From: Convivina praedatoris
GTDB lineage: Bacteria; Bacillota; Bacilli; Lactobacillales; Lactobacillaceae
NCBI RefSeq assembly: GCF_933208505.1
Contig: NZ_CAKOEU010000001.1
Strand: one strand, 5' to 3'
DNA length: 64,000 nucleotides
Positions within the stretch are counted from its first letter, which is position 1. Each line of letters begins with the position of its first letter. Under the pieces are notes generated by a model. The model saw nothing but the letters and a program-made list of their open reading frames with translations, searched no databases and was not told the DNA's origin. This document shows positions 8,415 to 16,773 of the stretch, piece by piece. Position numbers and translations under genes: made by a program.

Positions 8415-9282
8415 TCATTCCCTCCTCCCAGGTATTACTTAGTTGTTGATCTTGTTTAAACCAGAATTCAGCCAAGGCAGCTACTTTCTCACCTATAGCT
8501 GGTAACAAACGTTGATAAATTGTGCCTTGTAGCGCCACATCCAATTGCCCAGCATCCACGCCCAACTCCAGTAACCGGAGCCGAACATCATGGGCTGAGA
8601 GCGCATGAATAGTTGATAAAACTAAATGTCCACTTAAAGCTGCCTGAAGCGCTGCCTTAGCTGTAGCTTGGTCACGAATCTCACCCACTAATAGGATTTC
8701 TGGTCGATGCCTTAAAGCAACCTTGATTAATTCTTGATATCCAATGCCAGCTGCTTCATTAACTTGTAACTGCACAAAATTCGGTTCATAAATTTCAACG
8801 GGATCTTCAATCGTTAAAATTAAACGTTCTTTTTGAAATTTCCGTAATAATTCATACAACGTGGTTGTTTTTCCTGAGCCAGTTGGACCGGCAATCACAA
8901 ATAAACCAGCATCCGGTAAGCCATCTTTCAAAGTTTCAAATTGATCGGAAAACAGCCAATTTAATCCACTTTGCTGATCGTAAATAAAGCGTAGTACTAC
9001 GGTTTCTCTATCTAGAAAATCACCAACAGTCGAAACTCGTATCCATATATTTTCAAAAGTAAATCGCCCCAATTGAGGACGACGACTTTCAGAAATATTC
9101 ATCTCGCTACGATATTTAATCGTAGCGATAAATTGCTGGGCATCCTCTAGTGATAGTTTTCGCAATAGATGAGACTGGCCCTGGCTATGATACTTTAGCT
9201 GATATTCCGACTGGTAGGGTAATAGGTATAGATCACTAGCCCGCAGTTGCATTACTTCTTTTAACACACTATCAATTGACAT
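8344..9282 (-). CDS. comGA: ComGA, competence pilus assembly ATPase
   Basis: 312 residues of the GspE/PilB secretion ATPase family. Seen: Walker A GPTGSGKTTTLYELL (about 131-145), Asp box LTIEDPVE, Walker B EILLVGEIRD and His box LSTIHALSA. It powers extension of the transformation pilus from the cytoplasmic face. It is the first gene of the comG operon. Upstream is a weak TATTAT-like element, but I could not identify a confident competence sigma box. Confidence 0.93.
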   Translation of the reverse strand: MSIDSVLKEVMQLRASDLYLLPYQSEYQLKYHSQGQSHLLRKLSLEDAQQFIATIKYRSEMNISESRRPQLGRFTFENIWIRVSTVGDFLDRETVVLRFIYDQQSGLNWLFSDQFETLKDGLPDAGLFVIAGPTGSGKTTTLYELLRKFQKERLILTIEDPVEIYEPNFVQLQVNEAAGIGYQELIKVALRHRPEILLVGEIRDQATAKAALQAALSGHLVLSTIHALSAHDVRLRLLELGVDAGQLDVALQGTIYQRLLPAIGEKVAALAEFWFKQDQQLSNTWEEGMNAALQAQKITSATYQQFKKIQTT

Positions 9283-9333
9283 ATCTTCTCCTTTGCCTCA
9301 CAGCTATAATACGGAGCCAGACTAAAAAAATAA

Positions 9334-9356
9334 CAAAAAAAAATCCCTAAGGATTC
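9334..9356 (-). terminator. Terminator after folD
   Basis: On the minus strand AATCC, loop TTAG and GGATT are followed by a run of T. The stem is short, but the T tract is long and its position just after folD is right. Confidence 0.65.
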
Positions 9357-9369
9357 TTCAGTAACATTA

Positions 9370-10215
9370 TTAATTATTTTGTTGTGCAGCCTTAACGGTA
9401 TTTTCTAATAAAGTGGCAATTGTCATTGGCCCAACACCACCAGGTACTGGGGTAATATAGTCAGCCACCTGACTGGCCGAGGAATAATCAACATCACCCG
9501 TTGCCTTACCATCAACGACATTCATCCCCACATCAATCACGACACAGCCTGGTTTCAAATCTTCCCCTAACAAGAAATCTGGTTGTCCAACACCAACTAC
9601 CACTAAATCAGCTTGTTTCAAAAAAGACTTTAATTTTTCCGCTGGTGTATAACGATGGCTTAAAATCACGGTTGCGTCAGCGTTATTTAATAGTGCTGCC
9701 ATTGGACGTCCAAATAATTGGGAACGTCCAATAACCAAGGCCGTTTTCCCAACTAGATCAATCTGATAGTGCTTGAGTAAGGTCATCACACCTTGCGGGG
9801 TAGCCGCGACCGTGTATGGTAAGGGTGAATCTTCAAATAACAGTCCCTGATTGACTGCCCCCAGACCATCTACATCTTTATTTGGTTCAACAGTTGAAAA
9901 AATAATTTGTTCATTAACTGCTTCAGGTAAAGGACTTTGAATTAAAATACCAGTAATTGTGTGGTCTTGATTTAAATTTCGTACAATTTCTTGAACTGAT
10001 TCAGTAGTTGCATCGGCCGGAACAGGAATATCTTTGGTTTCAATGCCAACCTTAGCAGCCTGGCGAGCTTTCATTCCCACATATAAGTCACTTCCTGCAT
10101 TTTCGGGATCGTAAACAACTGCCAAACATACTGGCTTAGCCAACTGCTTAACGGCCTGAGAAGTTTGCTCATTAATAATTTGAGCTAAAGCCTTACCATC
10201 TAAAATTTTACTCAT
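9370..10215 (-). CDS. folD: FolD, methylenetetrahydrofolate dehydrogenase/cyclohydrolase
   Basis: About 281 residues. It oxidises 5,10-methylene-THF to 10-formyl-THF in two steps. The catalytic Y-x-x-x-K is seen in YVGMKARQAAKVG, the substrate motif in ILIQSPLPE and KDVDGLG, the NADP loop in VIGRSQLFGRPMA and the C-terminal signature in PGGVGPMT. I chose ATG 10215 (MSKILDGKALA) because GGGAG lies 8 bases before it; eight upstream codons in frame would precede that site. It is divergent from the dTMP genes, which use the same folate pool. Confidence 0.95.
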   Translation of the reverse strand: MSKILDGKALAQIINEQTSQAVKQLAKPVCLAVVYDPENAGSDLYVGMKARQAAKVGIETKDIPVPADATTESVQEIVRNLNQDHTITGILIQSPLPEAVNEQIIFSTVEPNKDVDGLGAVNQGLLFEDSPLPYTVAATPQGVMTLLKHYQIDLVGKTALVIGRSQLFGRPMAALLNNADATVILSHRYTPAEKLKSFLKQADLVVVGVGQPDFLLGEDLKPGCVVIDVGMNVVDGKATGDVDYSSASQVADYITPVPGGVGPMTIATLLENTVKAAQQNN

Positions 10216-10283
10216 AATATTATTCTCCCAGATTTGCATGATAAACTAGATATTGAATCAATTTTAACATTGGGGGAGGCACT

Positions 10284-10769
10284 ATGTCCGATAATCGTAT
10301 TAACTGGGATCAATATTTTATTGCCCAAGCTGCAATTTTATCTACTCGTTCAACATGCAATCGACTACATGTTGGTGCTATTCTAGTTTATGAAAATCGT
10401 ATTATTGCCAGCGGCTATAATGGTGCCGTTTCCGGTACACCCCATTGTACTGAAGTCGGTGACTATATGGTTGACGGCCATTGCGTGCGCGCTGTTCATG
10501 CTGAACAAAACGCCCTAATTCAAGCAGCCAAAATGGGTATTGCTGTTAACGGTGCTCACTTATATGTAACGGATGCTCCCTGCTTACAATGCACTAAATT
10601 ATTACTCCAAGCTGGGATTACCTCTATCAAATTCATGCGAAATTATCGCAATGACGAATTTGCCCAATCCCTCTTAGCTGAAAAACAGGTGCCCTTGATT
10701 CACGTCCCCTTTGAGACTAAAACTGCTAATCAAATTAATTTAGAACAATTCATTAACATCACGGAATAA
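10284..10769 (+). CDS. ComEB-like dCMP deaminase
   Basis: 161 residues of the zinc cytidine/deoxycytidylate deaminase family. The zinc/catalytic motifs are VHAEQNAL (H and proton-shuttling E) and DAPCLQCTK (two Cys). It converts dCMP to dUMP, the substrate of the next gene, thyA, 14 bp downstream, so the two form a short dTMP operon. GGGGGAGG precedes the ATG. In Bacilli this family is also called ComEB because of its usual place near comEA; no role in uptake is implied. Confidence 0.9.
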   Translation: MSDNRINWDQYFIAQAAILSTRSTCNRLHVGAILVYENRIIASGYNGAVSGTPHCTEVGDYMVDGHCVRAVHAEQNALIQAAKMGIAVNGAHLYVTDAPCLQCTKLLLQAGITSIKFMRNYRNDEFAQSLLAEKQVPLIHVPFETKTANQINLEQFINITE

Positions 10770-10783
10770 AAAGAGGTAAAAAC

Positions 10784-11746
10784 ATGAGTCAAAACGAAAC
10801 TGTCTACTTAGATTTAGCCCAGACAATCCTAACTGAAGGGACCTTTAAAGAAGACCGTACTGGGACTGGTACCTATTCAATTTTTGGTACACAGATGCGC
10901 TTTAATTTAGCTGAAGGTTTTCCAATTTTAACCACCAAAAAAGTTTTCTTTGGATTAATCAAAAGTGAATTACTATGGTTTTTACGAGGCGATAACAACA
11001 TCCGCTTTTTACTCGAACACAATAATCACATTTGGGATGAATGGGCCTTTAAAAAATGGATTGAATCCGATCAATATCAAGGACCAGATATGACCGATTT
11101 TGGTCGCCGAGCACCCCTTGATGCTGATTTTAATGCCCACTATCAAGAACAAAAACAAATCTTTATCGATCGTATTTTAAACGATGATGCCTTCATGGAA
11201 GAATTTGGATACATTGGCGAAGTTTACGGTAAACTCTGGCGTAATTGGGCCAGTGTCCTCCCAGATGGCGACAGTACAGATCAGGTTAGCCGCCTAATTA
11301 ATGAAATTAAAACCAACCCTAATTCCCGTCGCCTGATTTTATCGGCCTGGAATGCGGAAACCACACCTCAAGCACCCTTACCATCTTGTCATGTATTGAG
11401 TCAATATTATGTGGCTGATGGCAAATTAAGCGCTCAGTTATACCAACGATCTGGTGATTTCTTCCTCGGTGTACCTTTTAATATTGCCAGCTACTCCCTC
11501 TTGATTCATATGATTGCAGCTCAAACAGGTTATCAAGTTGGCGACTTTGTTCACACAATTGGCGATACCCACATCTACAAAAACCATGTAAATCAGGTCC
11601 AGGAACAATTACAGCGCCCTCAGCATCCTCTCCCCCAACTTTGGTTAAATCCAGCTGTTAAATCAATCTTTGATTACACCATGGATGATATTAAATTAAT
11701 TGACTATACTAGCGAACCGGCGATTAAAGCGCCTGTCGCTGTCTAA
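10784..11746 (+). CDS. thyA: Thymidylate synthase (long form)
   Basis: 320 residues. It methylates dUMP to dTMP with methylene-THF. The family core is intact: EDRTGTGTYSIFG (dUMP/folate site), catalytic Cys in LPSCHVLSQ, QRSGDFFLGVPFNIASY and HTIGDTHIYKNH. It carries the roughly 50-residue insertion known in the Lactobacillus casei enzyme (here about 85-140) compared with the 264-residue E. coli form. An AAAGAGG site precedes the start, and a strong terminator follows. Confidence 0.97.
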   Translation: MSQNETVYLDLAQTILTEGTFKEDRTGTGTYSIFGTQMRFNLAEGFPILTTKKVFFGLIKSELLWFLRGDNNIRFLLEHNNHIWDEWAFKKWIESDQYQGPDMTDFGRRAPLDADFNAHYQEQKQIFIDRILNDDAFMEEFGYIGEVYGKLWRNWASVLPDGDSTDQVSRLINEIKTNPNSRRLILSAWNAETTPQAPLPSCHVLSQYYVADGKLSAQLYQRSGDFFLGVPFNIASYSLLIHMIAAQTGYQVGDFVHTIGDTHIYKNHVNQVQEQLQRPQHPLPQLWLNPAVKSIFDYTMDDIKLIDYTSEPAIKAPVAV

Positions 11747-11750
11747 ACCA

Positions 11751-11778
11751 AAAAGGACGACCTAGCGGTCGTCCTTTT
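11751..11778. terminator. Bidirectional terminator between thyA and uvrA
   Basis: AAAAGGACGACC, loop TAGC and its exact complement form a perfect 12-bp stem ending in T residues on both strands, between converging genes. Confidence 0.92.
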
Positions 11779-11784
11779 TATTGA

Positions 11785-14658
11785 TTAACTTTGCTGCTCA
11801 GTTCGCTGGCGGTCACGATCCATAATCGTTTTTAAATATTTTCCAGTATAAGAATGCTGATCTTTAGCTACTTTTTCCGGTGTACCAGCCACCAAAATTT
11901 TACCACCGCCAGCCCCCCCTTCAGGGCCTAAATCAATCAACCAATCAGCTGATTTAATGACATCCAAATTGTGTTCAATCACGATCACGGTATTGCCAGC
12001 ATCAACCAATCGGTTTAATACTTCAAGCAGACGAGCAATATCATCGGTATGCAAACCAGTCGTTGGTTCATCCAAAATATAGACTGTTTTACCATTCGTC
12101 CGACGATGTAGTTCTGAAGCCAATTTCATCCGTTGGGCTTCTCCACCAGACAAAGTTGTCGCCGACTGACCTAATTTCACGTAGCCTAAGCCAACATCGT
12201 TAATGGTTTGTAAGCGACGAGCAATTTTAGGAATCGGAGCAAAGAACTCTAAGGCTTGTGCGGCCGTCATATCCAATACTTGGGCAATTGTCTTACCCTT
12301 ATAAGTAACTTCCAATGTCTCTGAATTATAACGAGTCCCATTGCAGACTTCACAGGCCACATAAACATCCGGCAGGAAGTTCATTTCAATTTTAATAACG
12401 CCATCACCACGACAGTTTTCACAACGGCCACCCTTAGTATTAAAGGAGAAACGCCCCTTGTTATACCCCCGTAGTTTGGCTTCATTGGTCTGGGCAAATA
12501 ATTCCCGAATATCATCAAAAACACCAGTATAAGTAGCTGGATTAGAACGTGGCGTACGCCCAATTGGCGATTGATCAATATCGACTACCTGTTCAATATT
12601 CTCAATTCCCTCAATCGCACGATAAACACCCGGTTTTTGCGAATTATGATTTAACTTTTGCTTCAGCACCCGTTTCAACACAGTATTAATCAAGGTTGAT
12701 TTTCCAGATCCAGAAACACCCGTGACAGCCACAAACTTACCCAAAGGGAATTTAGCAGTGACGTTTTTTAAATTATTTTCCTTGACTCCGCGCAAAATAA
12801 TTTCATTGCCATTACCCTTACGACGTTTTTCAGGTACAGGAATGAAACGCTTACCGGACAAATATTGACCAGTCAGAGATTTAGGGTTATTAGCCACAGT
12901 TTTTGGCGTGCCAGCAGCGACAATTTTACCTCCTAATGAACCGGCCCCCGGGCCGACATCAATCAGATAATCAGCAGCCAACATGGTATCTTCATCGTGT
13001 TCCACGACTACCAAAGTATTGCCTAAATCACGCATACTTTGCATCGAACGCAAGAGCATGTCGTTATCCCGTTGATGGAGCCCAATTGATGGCTCATCGA
13101 GTACATACAATACCCCCGATAAATTAGAACCGATTTGGGTCGCTAAACGAATCCGCTGCGATTCCCCTCCTGATAACGTTCGAGCCGAACGTGCTAGAGT
13201 CAAATACTGTAGACCAACACTTTTTAAAAATCCCAAACGATCGCGAATTTCCTTAATAATCGGACGGGCAATTTCTTGATCCTGCGGTCCTAATTGAATA
13301 TCTTTAAAGAATTCGATTTCATCTTCAACCGATAGCTCGGCCAACTGACCAATATTAGTTCCTTTGACCTTGACTGATAAAGCAGCGGCATTTAAACGGT
13401 ACCCATGACAAACTTTACAAGTTAATTCAGTCATGTATTGCGCCATCTGATCCCGCGTAAAATCAGAATTGGTTTCATTAAAGCGCCGACTAATGTTATT
13501 TAGTACTCCTTCAAAAGGAATATCAACATCCCGAACACCACCAAAGTCATTTTTATAATGGAAATGGAATTCTTTAGTACCGGATCCTTCTAAAATGAGA
13601 TCTCTTTTTTCCTTAGACAACTTTTTAAATGGTGTATCTAAGTCAATTTTAAATTGTTTACAAAACTGCGCTAACATTTCGGGATAATAATTCGAAGAAA
13701 TTGGATTCCAAGGAGCAATGGCCCCTTCGCGCAAAGTTTTTTCAGGGTCAGGAATAATCAAATCCATATCCACTTCCCGGGTCACACCCAGTCCCTGACA
13801 AGCCGGGCAGGCTCCCATTGGCGCATTGAAGCTGAACAAACGAGGCTCTAACCGCCCAACCCGAAAATCACCTAAATCACCCAAATAATGGTCTGAAAAC
13901 TTTAAGGGGGCTATCGGATCACTATCTCCCCGGGTGACGATATCCAATTCCACTAGGCCACCAGTTAGGTTAGCCGCTGCTTCCATAGAATCGTACAAAC
14001 GAGAACGAGCATCTTCGCGTAAAACAATTCGATCGATCATGACATCAATGCTATGAACTTTATTACGATCTAGTTCTAAATCAGTCTGCTCATCTAATTC
14101 TACAATTACACCGTCAATCCGAGCCCGAATATAGCCTTGCTTCCGCATTTTTTCGAAAGTCCCCAAATGACTGCCTCGTTTAGCCTGAATAACTGGAGCA
14201 AAAACTTGTAAACGGGTTCCTTCAGCTAAATGATTTTGCGTGTATTCCACCATCTGGTCAATCGTGTACATAATTTTCGTACCGTCGGCGGGATCATCTG
14301 GTTTTCCAACACGGGCAAACAATAACCGAAAATAATCATTAATTTCAGTAACCGTTCCCACTGTTGATCGTGGGTTATTGGAAGTTGTTTTTTGGTCAAT
14401 TGAAATCGCCGGAGACAACCCGTCAATTGAGTCAACATCCGGTTTATCCATTTGTCCCAAAAACTGACGAGCATAGGAACTTAGACTTTCGACATAGCGC
14501 CGTTGGCCTTCGGCATATAAGGTATCAAAGGCTAAAGAAGACTTCCCTGAACCTGATAAACCGGTAATTACTGTTAACTGATCTTTAGGAATATCCACAT
14601 TAATATTCTTTAAATTATGAGCACGAGCGCCTCGTATCTCAATTACATCTTTTGCCAT
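11785..14658 (-). CDS. uvrA: Excinuclease ABC subunit A
   Basis: About 957 residues. It is the DNA-damage recognition ATPase of nucleotide excision repair and loads UvrB. Two ABC ATPase modules are visible: Walker A GLSGSGKSSLAF and GVSGSGKSTLIN, with signatures LSGGESQRI and LSGGEAQRM. Zinc modules are CPACQGLG...CKVCHGYRL and CENCRGDG...CEVCNGTRY. I start at ATG 14658, since the ATG two codons earlier abuts the AAGGA site. The gene follows uvrB by 14 bp and shares its promoter. Confidence 0.97.
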   Translation of the reverse strand: MAKDVIEIRGARAHNLKNINVDIPKDQLTVITGLSGSGKSSLAFDTLYAEGQRRYVESLSSYARQFLGQMDKPDVDSIDGLSPAISIDQKTTSNNPRSTVGTVTEINDYFRLLFARVGKPDDPADGTKIMYTIDQMVEYTQNHLAEGTRLQVFAPVIQAKRGSHLGTFEKMRKQGYIRARIDGVIVELDEQTDLELDRNKVHSIDVMIDRIVLREDARSRLYDSMEAAANLTGGLVELDIVTRGDSDPIAPLKFSDHYLGDLGDFRVGRLEPRLFSFNAPMGACPACQGLGVTREVDMDLIIPDPEKTLREGAIAPWNPISSNYYPEMLAQFCKQFKIDLDTPFKKLSKEKRDLILEGSGTKEFHFHYKNDFGGVRDVDIPFEGVLNNISRRFNETNSDFTRDQMAQYMTELTCKVCHGYRLNAAALSVKVKGTNIGQLAELSVEDEIEFFKDIQLGPQDQEIARPIIKEIRDRLGFLKSVGLQYLTLARSARTLSGGESQRIRLATQIGSNLSGVLYVLDEPSIGLHQRDNDMLLRSMQSMRDLGNTLVVVEHDEDTMLAADYLIDVGPGAGSLGGKIVAAGTPKTVANNPKSLTGQYLSGKRFIPVPEKRRKGNGNEIILRGVKENNLKNVTAKFPLGKFVAVTGVSGSGKSTLINTVLKRVLKQKLNHNSQKPGVYRAIEGIENIEQVVDIDQSPIGRTPRSNPATYTGVFDDIRELFAQTNEAKLRGYNKGRFSFNTKGGRCENCRGDGVIKIEMNFLPDVYVACEVCNGTRYNSETLEVTYKGKTIAQVLDMTAAQALEFFAPIPKIARRLQTINDVGLGYVKLGQSATTLSGGEAQRMKLASELHRRTNGKTVYILDEPTTGLHTDDIARLLEVLNRLVDAGNTVIVIEHNLDVIKSADWLIDLGPEGGAGGGKILVAGTPEKVAKDQHSYTGKYLKTIMDRDRQRTEQQS

Positions 14659-14672
14659 CTTCATCCTTCCCT

Positions 14673-16685
14673 TTATAGTCCAGCTTGGGCCTTTAAAGTC
14701 ATGATACTATCCCGTAAATTGGCAGCCGTTTCGAAGTCAAGATCTTTAGCTGCGGCCTTCATTTGACCTGTCATATTTTCTAAGATTGTATTCTGTTCGT
14801 CACGGGGTAGGTCATTAAAAGCGACCTTAGTCAAATCGAGTTGATCATCATCATGATTGACAGCATGAGTAACGGTAATTAAATCTCTAATATCTTTTTT
14901 AATTGTCGTTGGTGTAATTCCATGCGCCTTATTATAGGACATTTGAATATCACGCCGTCGCTGAGTCTCATCCATGGCCTCTTGCATCGACTTAGTAACC
15001 TTATCGGCATACATAATGACATGTCCATTTTGGTTACGAGCAGCTCGCCCAATCGTTTGAATTAAAGAACGTGGATTACGCAAGAAACCTTCTTTATCAG
15101 CGTCTAAAATGGCAACTAAGGACGTTTCAGGTACATCAATCCCTTCTCGTAAAAGATTAATCCCAACTAAGACATCATACTTACCTAAACGTAAATCCCG
15201 AATAATGGTTGTTCGCTCTAAAGTTTTAATATCGGAATGTAAATAAGCAACCTTAATGCCTAAATCTTTGAAATAGTCCGTCAAATCTTCTGACATTCGT
15301 TTAGTTAAAGTTGTAATAAAAACTCGCTCATCAGCTTCTGCCCGTTTATTAATTTCAGCCACCAAATCATCAACCTGGCCCATAACTGGACGCACTTCAA
15401 TCGTTGGATCCAACAGACCCGTTGGCCGAATAATTTGCTCCACGATATCTGCCTTGGGTACCCGAGCTAACTCATAATCGCCTGGTGTCGCCGACATATA
15501 GATAATTTGATGGACATGTTTTTCAAATTCAGGTAACTTCAAGGGACGATTATCTAAAGCTGATGGTAAACGGAAGCCATAATCAACCAAAGTCTGCTTA
15601 CGGGCTCGATCACCATTGTACATTCCTCGTACCTGCGGCATCGTGACGTGACTTTCATCGACAACAATTAAAAAGTCCTTAGGGAAGAAATCAAGCAAGG
15701 TAAAGGGCGCTTCGCCGGCTTGACGCCCATCCATCCAGCGTGAATAGTTCTCAATTCCGCTGGTAAAACCCATCTCTGCTAACATGGCTAAATCATACTC
15801 AGTCCGCTGTTTAATTCGCTGGGCTTCTAGTAATTTACCTTCGGATTCAAAGACCTTAACCTGCTCTTCCATTTCTCCTCGGATACCAGTTAAGGCCACT
15901 TTCATGCGTTCATCATCAGTCATAAAGTGCTTAGCTGGGAAAATAGCCACATGCTCGCGTTCACTAACGGTCTCACCAGTTAGTGAATTAATTTCTCGGA
16001 TACGGTCAATTTCATCCCCAAAAAATTCAATTCGTAAGGCAATTTCATCCTGTGAGGCTGGGAAAATTTCGACAACATCCCCTCGCACTCGGAAAGTCCC
16101 ACGCTGAAAGTCTAAATCGTTACGGGTGAATTGTACGTCAACTAAATCCCGCATCAACTGAGTTCTTCCATACTCACGACCAACGCGCAAACTAATCACG
16201 TGGTCTTGATACTGGCGGGGATCTCCCAATCCAAAAATTGAGCTAACCGAAGCCACTACAATCGTGTCATTGCGTTCAAACAGCGAACTAGTCGCTGAGT
16301 TCCGTAATTTATCAATTTCATCGTTAACCGAAGAATCTTTTTCAATGAAGGTATCCGAACTGGGTACATAGGCTTCGGGCTGATAATAATCATAATAAGA
16401 AACGAAGTATTCTACTGCACTATTAGGAAAGAATTCTTTTAATTCACTATAAAGTTGTCCCGCCAAAGTCTTGTTATGACTTAAAACTAGGGTTGGTTTA
16501 TTATTTTGAGCAATCACATTGGAAATGGTGAAAGTTTTTCCGGTTCCAGTCGCCCCTAATAAAATTTGTTCCTTAACACCGGCTTTAAGACCATCAACCA
16601 GCTTATTAATCGCCTTAGGTTGATCACCGGTGGGTTGATACTTTGATACCACTTCAAATTGGTGGTCATCCTCTTGTGTAATCAT
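14673..16685 (-). CDS. uvrB: Excinuclease ABC subunit B
   Basis: 670 residues. It is a helicase-like protein that verifies damage and recruits UvrC. Walker A GATGTGKTFT, the DNA-wedging beta-hairpin YVSYYDYYQPEAYVP, the DESH box, QTIGRAARN (motif VI) and the C-terminal UVR helical hairpin are all seen. The reading frame is open for 58 more codons upstream, but those run through the terminator and ltaS tail; MITQEDDHQFEVVSKYQPTGDQ is the normal UvrB N-terminus. A LexA box and a TATAAT sequence lie just upstream, indicating SOS control of uvrBA. Confidence 0.95.
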   Translation of the reverse strand: MITQEDDHQFEVVSKYQPTGDQPKAINKLVDGLKAGVKEQILLGATGTGKTFTISNVIAQNNKPTLVLSHNKTLAGQLYSELKEFFPNSAVEYFVSYYDYYQPEAYVPSSDTFIEKDSSVNDEIDKLRNSATSSLFERNDTIVVASVSSIFGLGDPRQYQDHVISLRVGREYGRTQLMRDLVDVQFTRNDLDFQRGTFRVRGDVVEIFPASQDEIALRIEFFGDEIDRIREINSLTGETVSEREHVAIFPAKHFMTDDERMKVALTGIRGEMEEQVKVFESEGKLLEAQRIKQRTEYDLAMLAEMGFTSGIENYSRWMDGRQAGEAPFTLLDFFPKDFLIVVDESHVTMPQVRGMYNGDRARKQTLVDYGFRLPSALDNRPLKLPEFEKHVHQIIYMSATPGDYELARVPKADIVEQIIRPTGLLDPTIEVRPVMGQVDDLVAEINKRAEADERVFITTLTKRMSEDLTDYFKDLGIKVAYLHSDIKTLERTTIIRDLRLGKYDVLVGINLLREGIDVPETSLVAILDADKEGFLRNPRSLIQTIGRAARNQNGHVIMYADKVTKSMQEAMDETQRRRDIQMSYNKAHGITPTTIKKDIRDLITVTHAVNHDDDQLDLTKVAFNDLPRDEQNTILENMTGQMKAAAKDLDFETAANLRDSIMTLKAQAGL

Positions 16686-16718
16686 GTACGCCCCACTGTC
16701 ATTTACTTTATTAAACCT

Positions 16719-16724
16719 TATTAT
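16719..16724 (-). promoter_or_regulatory. Probable -10 element of the uvrBA promoter
   Basis: Minus-strand TATAAT lies about 34 bases upstream of the uvrB ATG and just downstream of the LexA box. No good -35 is visible at 17 bp because that region is occupied by the LexA box and terminator stem. Confidence 0.6.
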
Positions 16725-16734
16725 AACAAAAAAA

Positions 16735-16748
16735 CGAACAAGCGTTCT
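16735..16748. promoter_or_regulatory. LexA (SOS) box upstream of uvrB
   Basis: CGAACAAGCGTTCT fits the Gram-positive LexA/DinR operator CGAACRNRYGTTYC at 13 of 14 positions. It sits between the presumed -35 and -10 of uvrB, the usual repressing position. Confidence 0.75.
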
Positions 16749-16765
16749 AATGAACGACTTGTTCG
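16735..16765 (-). terminator. Terminator after ltaS, overlapping the LexA box
   Basis: CGAACAAG.GTTC pairs with GAAC..CTTGTTCG and the minus strand continues with seven T. The stem shares bases with the LexA operator, so one palindromic region appears to serve both as the end of ltaS and the switch of uvrBA. Confidence 0.75.
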
Positions 16766-16773
16766 CACGATGT

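Noticed and set aside
9283..9333. Competence sigma-factor box upstream of comGA
   Set aside because: Only a weak TATTAT-like element is visible; no recognised ComX or SigH consensus at proper spacing.
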